From contig NZ_CP021416.1 of NCBI RefSeq assembly GCF_002162315.1, positions 1,128,207-1,192,206 on the forward strand: a stretch of 64,000 nt of DNA. The letters are read 5' to 3'. The DNA is from Sulfurospirillum diekertiae. Its GTDB lineage: Bacteria; Campylobacterota; Campylobacteria; Campylobacterales; Sulfurospirillaceae. The notes under the pieces are model-generated. The model was given only the letters and a program-made list of their open reading frames with translations, searched no databases and was not told the DNA's origin. Positions 17,439-26,281 of this stretch are shown here, piece by piece (the stretch's first letter is position 1; every line of letters starts with the position of its first letter). A program made the translations under genes and the position numbers.

Positions 17439-18725
17439 ATGCACTATGATAAAAGCATTAAAGCGTATGAAAAAGCTCAAAATGTTATTCCTGGTGGTGT
17501 AGATTCTCCTGTGCGCGCATTTAAAAGCGTAGGAGGAACACCTCTGTTTATCAAAAAAGGCGAGGGTGCGTATCTGTTTGATGTCGATCACAACCGCTAT
17601 GTTGACTATGTTCAAAGTTGGGGACCTCTTATCTTTGGTCATGCTAATAAAACCATTGAAAAAGCGGTGATTAAAGCGGTTAAAAAGGGGCTTAGTTTTG
17701 GAGCACCTACGAAAGCGGAAACAAAACTTGCAACGCTTATCTGCTCACTCTTTCCTGAAATTGATAAAGTACGCTTTGTCAGTAGTGGAACCGAGGCGGT
17801 GATGAGTGCGATCAGACTTGCGCGAGGCTTTACATGTAAAGATGATATTATCAAATTTGAGGGTTGCTACCATGGGCACAGCGACTCACTTTTAGTACAA
17901 GCGGGAAGTGGCGCTGTAACGTTTGGAACGCCTAGTTCTCCAGGAGTTCCCGCCGATCTTACCAAACATACGCTTTTAGCTAAATACAACGACATCAAAA
18001 GCGTTAAAGAGTGTTTTAAACATTCTAAAAATATCGCGTGTATTATTATCGAACCTCTGGCTGGCAATATGGGTTTTGTTCCTGCCGATGCAAAATTTTT
18101 GGAAGAGCTAAGAGTTTTATGTGACAAACATGGAACGCTTTTGATTTTTGATGAGGTCATGAGTGGCTTTAGAGCAAGCCTTAAAGGGGCACAAGGGATT
18201 TATACAACCGTACCCGATTTGGTGACGTTTGGAAAAGTCATCGGTGGTGGTATGCCTGTAGGTGCTTTTGGTGGACGCGCTGAAATCATGAATAAACTCT
18301 CCCCTGATGGTCCAGTGTATCAAGCAGGAACGCTCAGTGGAAATCCTGTAGCAATGGCAGCAGGACTGGCTTCATTAGAGCAAATTATAGAGGATGAAGA
18401 GCTGTATATTAGGCTTGAAAAAAAGGCTAAGAGGCTGGTGGAAGGACTTAAAGAGGCTGCTCAGGTATCGGGTATTTCACTTCAAGTTTCAGCCATTGGT
18501 TCCATGTTTGGCTTTTTCTTTAATGATGCTCCTGTGAAAAATTTTGAGGATGCTCTTAAAAGTAATACCACATGTTTTGCAGCCTTCCATCAAGGTATGC
18601 TTAGAGAGGGTTTTTACTTTGCATGCTCACAGTTTGAAACCGGTTTTATCTCCGATGCTATCAGTGATGAGATGATCGAAGAGACCATTGAAGCAGCGAT
18701 TAAAGTATTTGAAGAGATTGCATGA
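17439..18725 (+). CDS. hemL: Glutamate-1-semialdehyde 2,1-aminomutase
   Basis: An approximately 428-residue PLP enzyme making 5-aminolevulinate for haem via the C5 pathway. The opening reads [12 protein letters not shown], the PLP Lys is in [14 protein letters not shown] (about residue 264), and the [10 protein letters not shown] segment is intact. AGGA at 17427-17430 is eight bases before ATG 17439, so I prefer this start over in-frame ATGs at 17424 and 17433. A TTACATGTAA site at 17830-17839 encodes FTCK. It stands first in a run with the AtpZ/AtpI-like gene, whose start overlaps its stop. Confidence 0.96.
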   Translation: MHYDKSIKAYEKAQNVIPGGVDSPVRAFKSVGGTPLFIKKGEGAYLFDVDHNRYVDYVQSWGPLIFGHANKTIEKAVIKAVKKGLSFGAPTKAETKLATLICSLFPEIDKVRFVSSGTEAVMSAIRLARGFTCKDDIIKFEGCYHGHSDSLLVQAGSGAVTFGTPSSPGVPADLTKHTLLAKYNDIKSVKECFKHSKNIACIIIEPLAGNMGFVPADAKFLEELRVLCDKHGTLLIFDEVMSGFRASLKGAQGIYTTVPDLVTFGKVIGGGMPVGAFGGRAEIMNKLSPDGPVYQAGTLSGNPVAMAAGLASLEQIIEDEELYIRLEKKAKRLVEGLKEAAQVSGISLQVSAIGSMFGFFFNDAPVKNFEDALKSNTTCFAAFHQGMLREGFYFACSQFETGFISDAISDEMIEETIEAAIKVFEEIA

Positions 18726-19018
18726 GCGATAAACCAAAATACGGCAAACTGATTGAAGGAGCTGAACAGCTCTCCTTAGGGATTTCTATTGTAGTAGCAG
18801 TGCTAATTGGTATTGGTGTTGGTATGTTAATGAGCAATGTGTTTAACACCCCCTGGCTTTTATGGGTTGGTGTTTTTTGGGGAGTGGGTGGCGCTATTTT
18901 AAATGTTTACAAAGCTTACAAAAAAAATGTCGCTTCCTTAGATGAACTCAAAGATGATGTACGCTATAAAAAATACCAACAACCTAAAGATGATGATGAA
19001 GATGACGACGACAAGTAG
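18722..19018 (+). CDS. AtpZ/AtpI-family membrane protein with acidic tail
   Basis: A 98-residue protein with two membrane segments (about residues 19-38 and 43-62) separated by a short turn, matching the AtpZ/AtpI family associated with assembly and magnesium supply of F-type ATP synthase. The C-terminus is strikingly acidic ([10 protein letters not shown]), which might bind cations. The ATP synthase operon is not in the window, so assignment rests on fold and length. It overlaps hemL by four bases, and the next gene starts inside it. Confidence 0.75.
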   Translation: MSDKPKYGKLIEGAEQLSLGISIVVAVLIGIGVGMLMSNVFNTPWLLWVGVFWGVGGAILNVYKAYKKNVASLDELKDDVRYKKYQQPKDDDEDDDDK

Positions 19019-19502
19019 GCTTTTGCGCTTTTATCTTTTAGGAGATGTACTGGTCATTCTTCTTTCGTTGATTCAAGGAGGCGAGTGGCTTTTAAACACG
19101 CAAATAGCGTTTGTCTGCTCACTGCTGATTACTTTGGCATCGTTTCGCTCGTACCATACGTTTGTGACACGTCGTGTTGATGCTAGACTCATTCCTGATG
19201 ATAAATTTGATAAATACTATGAGGACGATCAAGAAGAAGATGATGAAAAAGAAAATGTTACTCCAAGAGTCGCTAAAGTAGGCTTTAAACAGAGTTTTCA
19301 AAATCTTGCTTTAAGCTATAAAAGTGCACTTTCACTGTATCGTATCCTTTCGTATGGTGTACTGTTCTTAGCCGTACTTTTTTTAATTCGCCATGATAAT
19401 TTGGATGCAATAGCTTTTTTTGTGGGCTTAAGTGTGGTTCCACTCTCAAGCTTTTTATCTGTTTTGTTTGTTAAAAAGGGATTGAATGAAACGAATGAGT
19501 AA
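19002..19502 (+). CDS. Integral membrane protein of unknown function
   Basis: About 166 residues from ATG 19002; earlier in-frame ATGs exist and the start is uncertain. It overlaps the preceding gene by 17 bases. Hydrophobic segments occur at about residues 8-23, 29-45, 112-128 and 134-155. Between the second and third is an acidic stretch (YYEDDQEEDDEKE) likely to be cytoplasmic. I do not recognise a family. Overlap with mqnC downstream indicates co-translation, but mqnC function gives no clear clue to its role. Confidence 0.7.
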   Translation: MTTTSRLLRFYLLGDVLVILLSLIQGGEWLLNTQIAFVCSLLITLASFRSYHTFVTRRVDARLIPDDKFDKYYEDDQEEDDEKENVTPRVAKVGFKQSFQNLALSYKSALSLYRILSYGVLFLAVLFLIRHDNLDAIAFFVGLSVVPLSSFLSVLFVKKGLNETNE

Positions 19503-20535
19503 TGAAGAGGCCTTACGTTTAATTCGTGAGGTAGATCTTAATACATTAGGTGAGATGGCGTTGAAGCGCAAAATGGAGCTTCACCCTGAAAATTTGACAA
19601 CATTTGTTGTCGATCGCAACATCAATTATACGAATGTCTGTTGGGTTGATTGTAAATTTTGTGCCTTTTACCGTCATCATAAAGAAGATGAAGCGTATGT
19701 ACTCTCCTTTGAAGAGATTGGTCAGAAAATCGAAGAGTTGATTGAAATCGGTGGAACGCAAATCCTGTTTCAAGGTGGTGTACATCCTAAACTTAAAATT
19801 GAATGGTATGAAGAGTTGGTTGAGTGGATTAGTACGAATTACCCTAGCATCACGATTCATGGATTCTCTGCTATTGAGATTGATTACATCGCTAAAATCT
19901 CGAAGATCAGTTACCAAGAAGTGCTCTTACGTCTTCAGAAAAAAGGACTTTATAGCATTCCCGGAGCTGGAGCTGAGATACTCAGTGACCGTGTTCGTGA
20001 CATCATCGCACCTAAGAAATTAGGGAGCGAAGAGTGGCTTGGCGTACACAGAGCCGCTCATAAAATCGGTATGCGCTCAACTGCTACCATGATGTTTGGA
20101 ACGCTGGAAAGCGATGAAGAGATCATCGAGCATTGGGAAAAAATTAGAGAGCTTCAAGATGAAACAGGTGGTTTTCGAGCCTTCATCATGTGGAGTTTTC
20201 AAAGTGATCATACCAAGCTTAAAGAAGAACATCCTGAGATTAAAAAGCAGTCCTCAAATCGCTATCTCAGGCTTCTAGCCGTGAGTCGTTTGTACCTTGA
20301 TAATTTTAAAAATATTCAAAGTTCATGGGTAACACAAGGCAGTTACATTGGTCAGCTTGCTCTGCTGTTTGGAGCGAATGATCTAGGCAGTACGATGATG
20401 GAAGAGAACGTCGTCAAAGCAGCAGGTGCAGCTAATCGCATGAATCAAACGGAGATGATTAAGCTCATCAAAGATATTGGGTCTATCCCTGCCAAACGTG
20501 ATACATCGTACACGATTTTGGAGAAGTTCGCATGA
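19486..20535 (+). CDS. mqnC: Dehypoxanthine futalosine cyclase (radical SAM)
   Basis: A 349-residue radical SAM enzyme of the futalosine menaquinone pathway, which cyclises dehypoxanthine futalosine. The iron-sulfur motif CxxxCxxC is seen in CWVDCKFCAF (about residue 49), followed by QGGVHPKL and IPGAGAEILS, as in MqnC. Menaquinone by this route is typical of Campylobacterota respiration. AAGGGA precedes ATG 19486; an alternative start is 19495. The end overlaps the M16 gene by four bases. Distinguishing MqnC from MqnE and CofG relies on the overall motif pattern, which fits MqnC best. Confidence 0.94.
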   Translation: MKRMSNEEALRLIREVDLNTLGEMALKRKMELHPENLTTFVVDRNINYTNVCWVDCKFCAFYRHHKEDEAYVLSFEEIGQKIEELIEIGGTQILFQGGVHPKLKIEWYEELVEWISTNYPSITIHGFSAIEIDYIAKISKISYQEVLLRLQKKGLYSIPGAGAEILSDRVRDIIAPKKLGSEEWLGVHRAAHKIGMRSTATMMFGTLESDEEIIEHWEKIRELQDETGGFRAFIMWSFQSDHTKLKEEHPEIKKQSSNRYLRLLAVSRLYLDNFKNIQSSWVTQGSYIGQLALLFGANDLGSTMMEENVVKAAGAANRMNQTEMIKLIKDIGSIPAKRDTSYTILEKFA

Positions 20536-21830
20536 AAAAACTATTTTTTACAATCATGATTTTGTTACAAGGAGTATTAGTGAGTCAAGAGATTAGTCAA
20601 ATCAATGTTAATGGTGTTGAAATTCCTATCGTATTTGAAAAGGATGCTTCACTCCCTCTCGCTTCAGTACAACTTGTCGTTAAAAATGCAGGTAGCATGG
20701 AAGATGGTACGAATGAAGGTATTGCCAAGTTTTTAGCAGGAATGTTGGGTGAAGGCACCAAAGAGATGGGCGCAACGGCGTTTGCAGAAGAGCTTGAGTT
20801 TCGTGCTATTTCATTAGATGCTCATGCGGGTGTTGAAACAATGGTCTTTGAAGCTTCAGCACTTAAAGAACAGTTTCCCTATGCTTTGGAAATGATGAAA
20901 AAACTTCTCAAAAGTCCAAATTTCAGTAAAGAGAGTTTTGATAAAATCAAGCTTCTTACCCTTGGAATGCTCTCTAACAAAGAGAGTGATTTTGACTACA
21001 TCGCCAATCTCAATCTTCAAAAACTCATCTTTGAAAACACCCCCTTTGCTCATGCGTACAGCGGTGATGTTAAAAGTATCAAGGCGCTCAAACTTAAAGA
21101 TGTTGAAAACTTTTACAAAGAACGCATTAACCTAGAGAGCTTGATTATCGTTGCGGGTGGTGATATTGAACTGGATGCGCTTAAAAAAATGCTTTTACCC
21201 GTATTGGCTGAAATCAAGCATGGAAAACGAACGACGACGCCATACTTTGATGCTAATAAAAATGCTAAAGAGCTGATTGTTCATAAAGAGAGTGAACAAG
21301 CTTACATTTACTTTGGTGCACCTTTTTATATGAAAAGTGGTGACCCTGAAACCTATAAGGCTAAAGTTGCAAGTTTCATCTTAGGTGAGAGTGGTTTTGG
21401 AAGTCGTTTAATGGAAGAGATACGTGTTAAACGTGGACTTGCGTATTCAAGCTACAGCCGAACCAGTGTAGGAAAATCAAGCAGTAGTTTTACAGGACAC
21501 CTTCAAACCAAAAATGAGAACTTGGATGAGGCCAAAAAGCTTGTTGGTGAAGAGATTAAACGCTTTGTAGATCAAGGGGCAACGGAAGAAGAGTTAGCTC
21601 AAGCAAAACGTTTTTTACTTGGTTCTGAGCCTCTTCGTAATGAAACACTTTCGCAACGCCTTTCTCGTGCATTTTTTGAGTATTATGGCGGATTTGAGCT
21701 AGGATATTCTAAAAAACAGCTCGAAAAAATTGAAAAGTTAAGTCTGGAAGATCTTAATAGTTTCATTAAACAACACGATGAAATCACAGCCCTTAGTTTT
21801 TCGGTAGTCACAAAACGTGAAAAACCTTGA
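20532..21830 (+). CDS. Exported M16-family peptidase homologue, catalytically dead
   Basis: A 432-residue protein with a signal peptide (about residues 1-18) and the two-domain M16B fold. The inverted zinc motif HxxEH expected near residue 60 is replaced: GIAKFLAGML stands where active enzymes have GLAHFLEHML. It therefore lacks the zinc ligands and the catalytic Glu. The C-terminal domain retains RVKRGLAYSSYS, a conserved substrate-side segment. Inactive M16 subunits usually pair with an active one, but none is adjacent. It is likely a periplasmic partner or chaperone-like subunit. It overlaps recG by 14 bases. Confidence 0.85.
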   Translation: MKKLFFTIMILLQGVLVSQEISQINVNGVEIPIVFEKDASLPLASVQLVVKNAGSMEDGTNEGIAKFLAGMLGEGTKEMGATAFAEELEFRAISLDAHAGVETMVFEASALKEQFPYALEMMKKLLKSPNFSKESFDKIKLLTLGMLSNKESDFDYIANLNLQKLIFENTPFAHAYSGDVKSIKALKLKDVENFYKERINLESLIIVAGGDIELDALKKMLLPVLAEIKHGKRTTTPYFDANKNAKELIVHKESEQAYIYFGAPFYMKSGDPETYKAKVASFILGESGFGSRLMEEIRVKRGLAYSSYSRTSVGKSSSSFTGHLQTKNENLDEAKKLVGEEIKRFVDQGATEEELAQAKRFLLGSEPLRNETLSQRLSRAFFEYYGGFELGYSKKQLEKIEKLSLEDLNSFIKQHDEITALSFSVVTKREKP

Positions 21831-23633
21831 ATGTGACCCAATAGATCAAGAACGCTTCAAAAAAATAGGAGTAGATACGCTGTTAGATTTGGCGCTACTC
21901 CTGCCTTCTTCGTATGAAAATACAACCCTTTCTCCCACGCCTCTGATTGAGCAGATCAATACATTACATGTAAAGGTACTTTCACTCAGGCAAAGCCCTA
22001 AAGTCTTGCAAATTGTCTTTTTTTGTGAAGCATGGCAAACCAACCTTGATGGTGTAATTTTTGCTGCAAAACCGTACCATAAAGCACTCTTTAAAGTAGG
22101 GAATGAGCTTTATATTAACGGAAAAATAAGCTATAACGGTGGTAGGATGCAGATGATGCAACCCAAAACTGTGACGATCATTAACACCCTGGTTCCAAAG
22201 TACAAAACGACGCTTCAAAATAAAACAGTCATGGAGCTCATGCAACGGTATTTGAGCATTGAATCTTTAATGCATGAGGGTTTACATGTAAACGAAGCTC
22301 AAATACTGTTAAGTTTACACAGACCCAGCGCCAAAGAGGCAAGTGCCATAGGTAGCTTTGGGTACTCAGAATCCATTCTTAAAGTGCTTAAATATGTCGA
22401 AATTCATAACTACCTCAAAAAACTCTCTGGTAAAAAGGTAAGTTTTCCCTCTTGCGCAAAACTAGATGGAGATGAGCAGCCTTTTATCGCCTCACTTCCT
22501 TTTACATTAACATCCGATCAGCAAAAGGTCATTGGTGAGATCAAACGTGATTTTTTAAGTGAAAATGCTGCCAAGCGTGTCATTATGGGTGATGTTGGGT
22601 GTGGCAAAACGATGGTGATTTTGGCTTCAGTCATGATGAGCTACCCCAATAAAGCCATTTTGATGGCACCTACACTGTGCTTGCCAGCCAACTTTTTGAA
22701 GAAGCGGTGAAGTTTTTACCTTTACATGTAAAGACGATTTTAATTACACAAGAGGCTGACAGTAAAGAAAATTTGGTTGATTTTGACTTCATCATCGGCA
22801 CACATGCCTTGCTGTATCGAGAACTTCCTGAATGTGCGTTGGTCATGGTCGATGAACAACATCGCTTTGGTACCAAACAACGTGCGTTGCTTTCAGCTTT
22901 GGTTTCCAAACAGGCATGGCATCCGCACTATTTGCAGTTTTCAGCCACACCGATTCCAAGGACATTGAGTATGATTCAGTCTTCTTTAGTTGATTTTTCA
23001 TTCATTAAAATGCTTCCTTTTCCCAAAGACATTACAACCAAAGTGATCGCCAAAAAAGATTTTAAAGCGTTGGTGGAACATTTACGTGCTGAAATTGCAC
23101 AGAAGCATCAATGTATCATTGTCTATCCGCTTGTGGAAGAGAGTGAGATGGTAAACTATCAGTCCATTGATGAGGGACGTGGCTTTTGGGAGAAAAATTT
23201 TGAGGGTGTTTATGTTACGTATGGCAAAGATAAAAATAAAGAAGAGATACTCAAAACCTTTAAAGAAGAGGGCAATTTACTCATTTCCACAACAGTTGTG
23301 GAGGTTGGTATCTCCCTTCCAAGGCTTTCCACGATCGTTATTGTTGGAGCGGAACGCTTGGGGCTTGCGAGTTTGCATCAACTTCGTGGACGCGTGAGTC
23401 GCAATGGTTTAAAAGGGTACTGCTATCTTTACACCAATATAGCCAAAAGTGAAAGGCTAGAGAAGTTTTCTCGAACATTGGATGGCTTTGAGATTGCAGA
23501 ACTTGATTTAGCATACCGTCAAGGTGGTGATGTCGTTGGCGGTGTGATTCAAAGTGGAAAAAAATTGGTTTGGTTTGAAATGGCAAATGATGAGGAAATT
23601 TTAAAAGAAGCAAAAAGTAGGTTGGAAGCATAG
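21817..23633 (+). CDS. recG: ATP-dependent DNA helicase RecG, one-base deletion near 22670
   Basis: RecG remodels stalled replication forks and Holliday junctions. Read as one gene it encodes about 605 residues, normal for Campylobacterota. The first part (21817-22710, GTG start) contains the wedge domain and Walker A GDVGCGKT. The frame breaks at about 22668-22676 after ILMAPT. The second frame continues with LASQLFEEA, DEQHRFG, FSATPIPRT and GRVSRNGLKGY. One added base near 22670 restores the whole protein. This break is not in a long homopolymer. Three TTACATGTAA sites (21964, 22282, 22722) lie inside, each encoding LHV. Confidence 0.85.
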
Positions 23634-23658
23634 CCACGAGAGATTTTACTCTCGTGGC
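23633..23658. terminator. Bidirectional terminator between recG and hpf
   Basis: GCCACGAGAG (23633-23642) and CTCTCGTGGC (23649-23658) form a perfect 10-bp stem around ATTTTA. It lies between convergent genes, directly after the recG stop. The CCACGAGAG core also occurs in the acr3/metE terminator. Confidence 0.7.
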
Positions 23659-23666
23659 GTAAAAGA

Positions 23667-24179
23667 TTAGTAAAGACCAAATCTTCCATCGGTTTTTTTA
23701 TACATAACACGGAATTTATCTTCCATATCATGGAAAACGATAAACTGCTTGTCACTTGCTTTGAGCTCGTTCATAGCATCTTCGACTTCGACGGGTTTGT
23801 AGCTATCAAGGCGAATTGGCACGATCTCATCGTCGCTTCCTTCACTGTTTTCTTCGGTAACAACAAGTTCATCAGCTTTATAATTGGTAATTTTATCATG
23901 GTGACGACGTAAAACTTTTTTAGCTCTCTCGATGGCGAGATCAACAGCGGCATAGACATCTTTGTCTTTTTGTTGAATAACAACCGTGTTTTTGTGTGCC
24001 ATATTAATAGCAAACTCAACACTAAAGCCTTTTTTGCCATTTTTTTCATCTGCTGAGATCACAGTACGCACAGAGATAATATCCAAATTGTATTTGCCGA
24101 TAGCATCAACGGCTCCATCAACATACGCCTTGATTGGCTCCGTCAAATCAAATTGTTTACCTACGATACTCGTGTTCAT
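23667..24179 (-). CDS. hpf: Long-form ribosome hibernation promoting factor
   Basis: A 170-residue HPF/RaiA protein. The N-terminal domain (about residues 1-98) binds the 30S decoding region; basic residues cluster in RAKKVLRRHHDK. An acidic linker (EENSEGSDDE) leads to the C-terminal dimerisation domain (about 118-170, IVPIRLDSYKPV then DKFRVMYKKTDGRFGLY), which is diagnostic of the long form that makes 100S ribosome dimers on its own. GGAGACAAG upstream of ATG 24179 supports the start. The gene is monocistronic and converges with recG. Confidence 0.94.
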   Translation of the reverse strand: MNTSIVGKQFDLTEPIKAYVDGAVDAIGKYNLDIISVRTVISADEKNGKKGFSVEFAINMAHKNTVVIQQKDKDVYAAVDLAIERAKKVLRRHHDKITNYKADELVVTEENSEGSDDEIVPIRLDSYKPVEVEDAMNELKASDKQFIVFHDMEDKFRVMYKKTDGRFGLY

Positions 24180-24269
24180 CTTGTCTCCTTTTCCTTCCCT
24201 CTTTCAAGGGTTTGTAAAGTCAGTATAACAAATAAAACCTTAAATGAAAAGGAGGTTTTAGGGCTGATT

Positions 24270-24719
24270 TTAGGGTTTTTGAATGGTGCGACGATGCAAG
24301 CGAATAGGCTCGGTGGAGACATTGTGATCTTGAACAATCGTGTCAATTATCACTGTGACATTTGAGTCAGTCGTATTTATATCCGTTTGACTAAACCTTT
24401 GGCATTTTACATTACCTACTGGTAATCCAATACCTATATAATAGATAGAAATCGCAATATCAAAAATAGGGGTTCCTGTATTTGGAAATTGTGCATTAAT
24501 GGTATTTAAACAGTTATCGTTGGCAGTAATGTCATGTGTCGAAATAGCAAGTAACGCATATTCAGTGCTACTTTGTAGTAAAAGTTCTGCTTGTTCTCTT
24601 AGATAAGTATCACCGGTTTGTTTGACATTGAGTGTCGAAAAGGAGAGGGCTAAAGCACTAAGTGTTGCGATAAGTACCATAAAAATAATGGCGGTGATAA
24701 GTGAAAATCCTTTACGCAT
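24270..24719 (-). CDS. MshP-like prepilin-type protein
   Basis: A 149-residue protein with a short basic leader (MRKGFSLITA) and one hydrophobic helix (about residues 5-28), like minor pilin or MSHA biogenesis MshP proteins. The FSLITA start lacks the Glu at +5 typical of major pilins, as seen in MshP/PilX types. The rest is a globular domain rich in Asn and Thr. It overlaps the end of the upstream prepilin gene and is the last gene of the cluster fliW / mshQ-like / prepilins. Assignment to MshP is by gene order and length, not by specific motifs. Confidence 0.6.
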   Translation of the reverse strand: MRKGFSLITAIIFMVLIATLSALALSFSTLNVKQTGDTYLREQAELLLQSSTEYALLAISTHDITANDNCLNTINAQFPNTGTPIFDIAISIYYIGIGLPVGNVKCQRFSQTDINTTDSNVTVIIDTIVQDHNVSTEPIRLHRRTIQKP

Positions 24720-25612
24720 CAGTACACAACCTTTTCTTTACAAATGGCAATGCGATCGCCTGTTCCTGTTTGATTGTTGTCATGTAAACAGAGCTTTAAG
24801 CGAATGACGGTGTCGTCTTGTTTGAATTGAAAGAGGCTTGCATGTTCTGCAAGAACAGAATTGCCTAGGGCATTACTATTATAATTTTGACCTAACCACG
24901 GTTGATAGTTGTACCGAAGGGTTAAATTAAAATCGGTTGAGTTAAAACTACTAGGAACAATAGCATAAGCAGAATGGGCTAAAACATAATGTTCATAAAT
25001 ATCATTGGGAATATCAGCAGAATCGATAGTTAAAATATCATCTGTATTTCGTGTTACTTTAACTGTAGCTGAGCCGTCTGCATTGTTTGGGTTTCCCCAA
25101 CCAAAGTCCGTAGCATTATAAGTCGTTTTAAAGATCAGTGCTGCCTCTTTCCCTGCCGTTAAATCAATAGCACTATTGGTTAGTGCACTCATTGTAGCAG
25201 CGGCAGAGGAGAGATTGCTATCGGGAGTTTTAAGCGTATGTGTCGCTTTATTGGTATTAGTATTGTCTAGATCAATCAGTCCACTCCATCCTGGAGGTGT
25301 ACTTAGGAGACTCTCATTACTGTAGCCTATCCATTCAAGAATTGAATAGGTCGAATCACTGCCTGAAAGGGCTATAAAACTTCCATCTGCTTTTCGGGCT
25401 ATGGTGCTGTCTTTAATACGGTATTGTAACCGTTTGGCAATTTGCTCTAACACAATCTCTGTTTGTGATTCTAATTGATGAATAGCTCGTGAGCGTAAGT
25501 AGTTGTTATAAAGTGAGAGAATAATCTCAGAGCCGATACTTGCAACTATGCCCAAAACAACAATGACCATTACGAGTTCAATCATCGTAAATGCTTTTTT
25601 CTTCATTACCAT
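24719..25612 (-). CDS. MshO-like prepilin-type protein
   Basis: A 297-residue protein with a classic type IV prepilin leader: KKKAFTMIELVMVIVVLGIV, with cleavage expected before Phe and the +5 Glu present. The hydrophobic N-terminal helix continues into a coil-forming segment (ESQTEIVLEQIAKRLQYRI), followed by a large beta-rich domain. Length and order resemble MshO of the Vibrio MSHA locus, which also carries an extended pseudopilin. It overlaps both neighbours by a few bases, so the three prepilins are translated together. Processing would need a prepilin peptidase encoded elsewhere. Confidence 0.65.
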   Translation of the reverse strand: MVMKKKAFTMIELVMVIVVLGIVASIGSEIILSLYNNYLRSRAIHQLESQTEIVLEQIAKRLQYRIKDSTIARKADGSFIALSGSDSTYSILEWIGYSNESLLSTPPGWSGLIDLDNTNTNKATHTLKTPDSNLSSAAATMSALTNSAIDLTAGKEAALIFKTTYNATDFGWGNPNNADGSATVKVTRNTDDILTIDSADIPNDIYEHYVLAHSAYAIVPSSFNSTDFNLTLRYNYQPWLGQNYNSNALGNSVLAEHASLFQFKQDDTVIRLKLCLHDNNQTGTGDRIAICKEKVVY

Positions 25613-26280
25613 GTCTTTTTCGTCACTTTACTTTGCCCAATATTGGATGAAAAAGCATACATAGATATTGGCCTTTCAATACCATTGGCTGTTGCCGTTA
25701 CTTTGATCATTTTGATATTGGTACTGTTGGTTGTGTTATTATCGGGGTTAAAAATAAAGGTTATCGCATTGCTTGAGGCGTATGTTCCAGTGTCAAGCCG
25801 ATCTTTGATATAAGAGACAGATGTATTGAGAGTAACATTGAAAATAAAGTCATCAAGAGCTGTGATGGTTTTTGTTTCGCTTTCCCCATTAAAGTCGTCA
25901 ATGTCATCATTTGCTGTATCAGTCGTAAAATTAACTTTTGTCGTAGGTGCTCTTAAATCATCCCATAATCGTCTTCGACCATCAGCAAAAACATGTCCGT
26001 TGCGTCTTATGGTACTTGTATTAAAGTCAGTAGCAGTATCAGCAGATGCTGGTACATTTAAAACACGCTCAATATCAGCTGTCTCATCATATGTGTTTTG
26101 ATCCCACTGGTACGTTAAAATGTAAGAGAGTTTAGTTTTAAGAGATAAGATGACTTCTTGGCGTAAAGCAAAGCTATTGCTATTTTGTACTTGGGTTAAA
26201 ATGAGTGGTAAGCTCATGACAGCAATTCCCATAATGACGATAGCAAAGACCAGTTCTATCATTGACATTGCTTTTTTCAT
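25606..26280 (-). CDS. MshD-like prepilin-type protein
   Basis: A 224-residue prepilin-like protein. The leader is very short (MKKA, then MSMIELVFAIVIMGIA), with Glu at +5 of the mature helix. A globular domain of about 190 residues, rich in Asp, Asn and Thr, follows. It begins directly after the mshQ-like stop codon, showing co-translation. The order mshQ-like, mshD-like, mshO-like, mshP-like differs from Vibrio (mshD-O-P-Q), with the Q gene first. Whether these form a pilus tip, a pseudopilus or an adhesin display complex is unknown. Confidence 0.6.
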   Translation of the reverse strand: MKKAMSMIELVFAIVIMGIAVMSLPLILTQVQNSNSFALRQEVILSLKTKLSYILTYQWDQNTYDETADIERVLNVPASADTATDFNTSTIRRNGHVFADGRRRLWDDLRAPTTKVNFTTDTANDDIDDFNGESETKTITALDDFIFNVTLNTSVSYIKDRLDTGTYASSNAITFIFNPDNNTTNSTNIKMIKVTATANGIERPISMYAFSSNIGQSKVTKKTW

Positions 26281-26281
26281 G

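Noticed and set aside
18991..19016. GAT/GAC trinucleotide run at the end of the AtpZ/AtpI-like gene as a repeat locus
   Set aside because: It is an acidic coding tail with mixed GAT, GAA and GAC codons, and the next gene starts within it.
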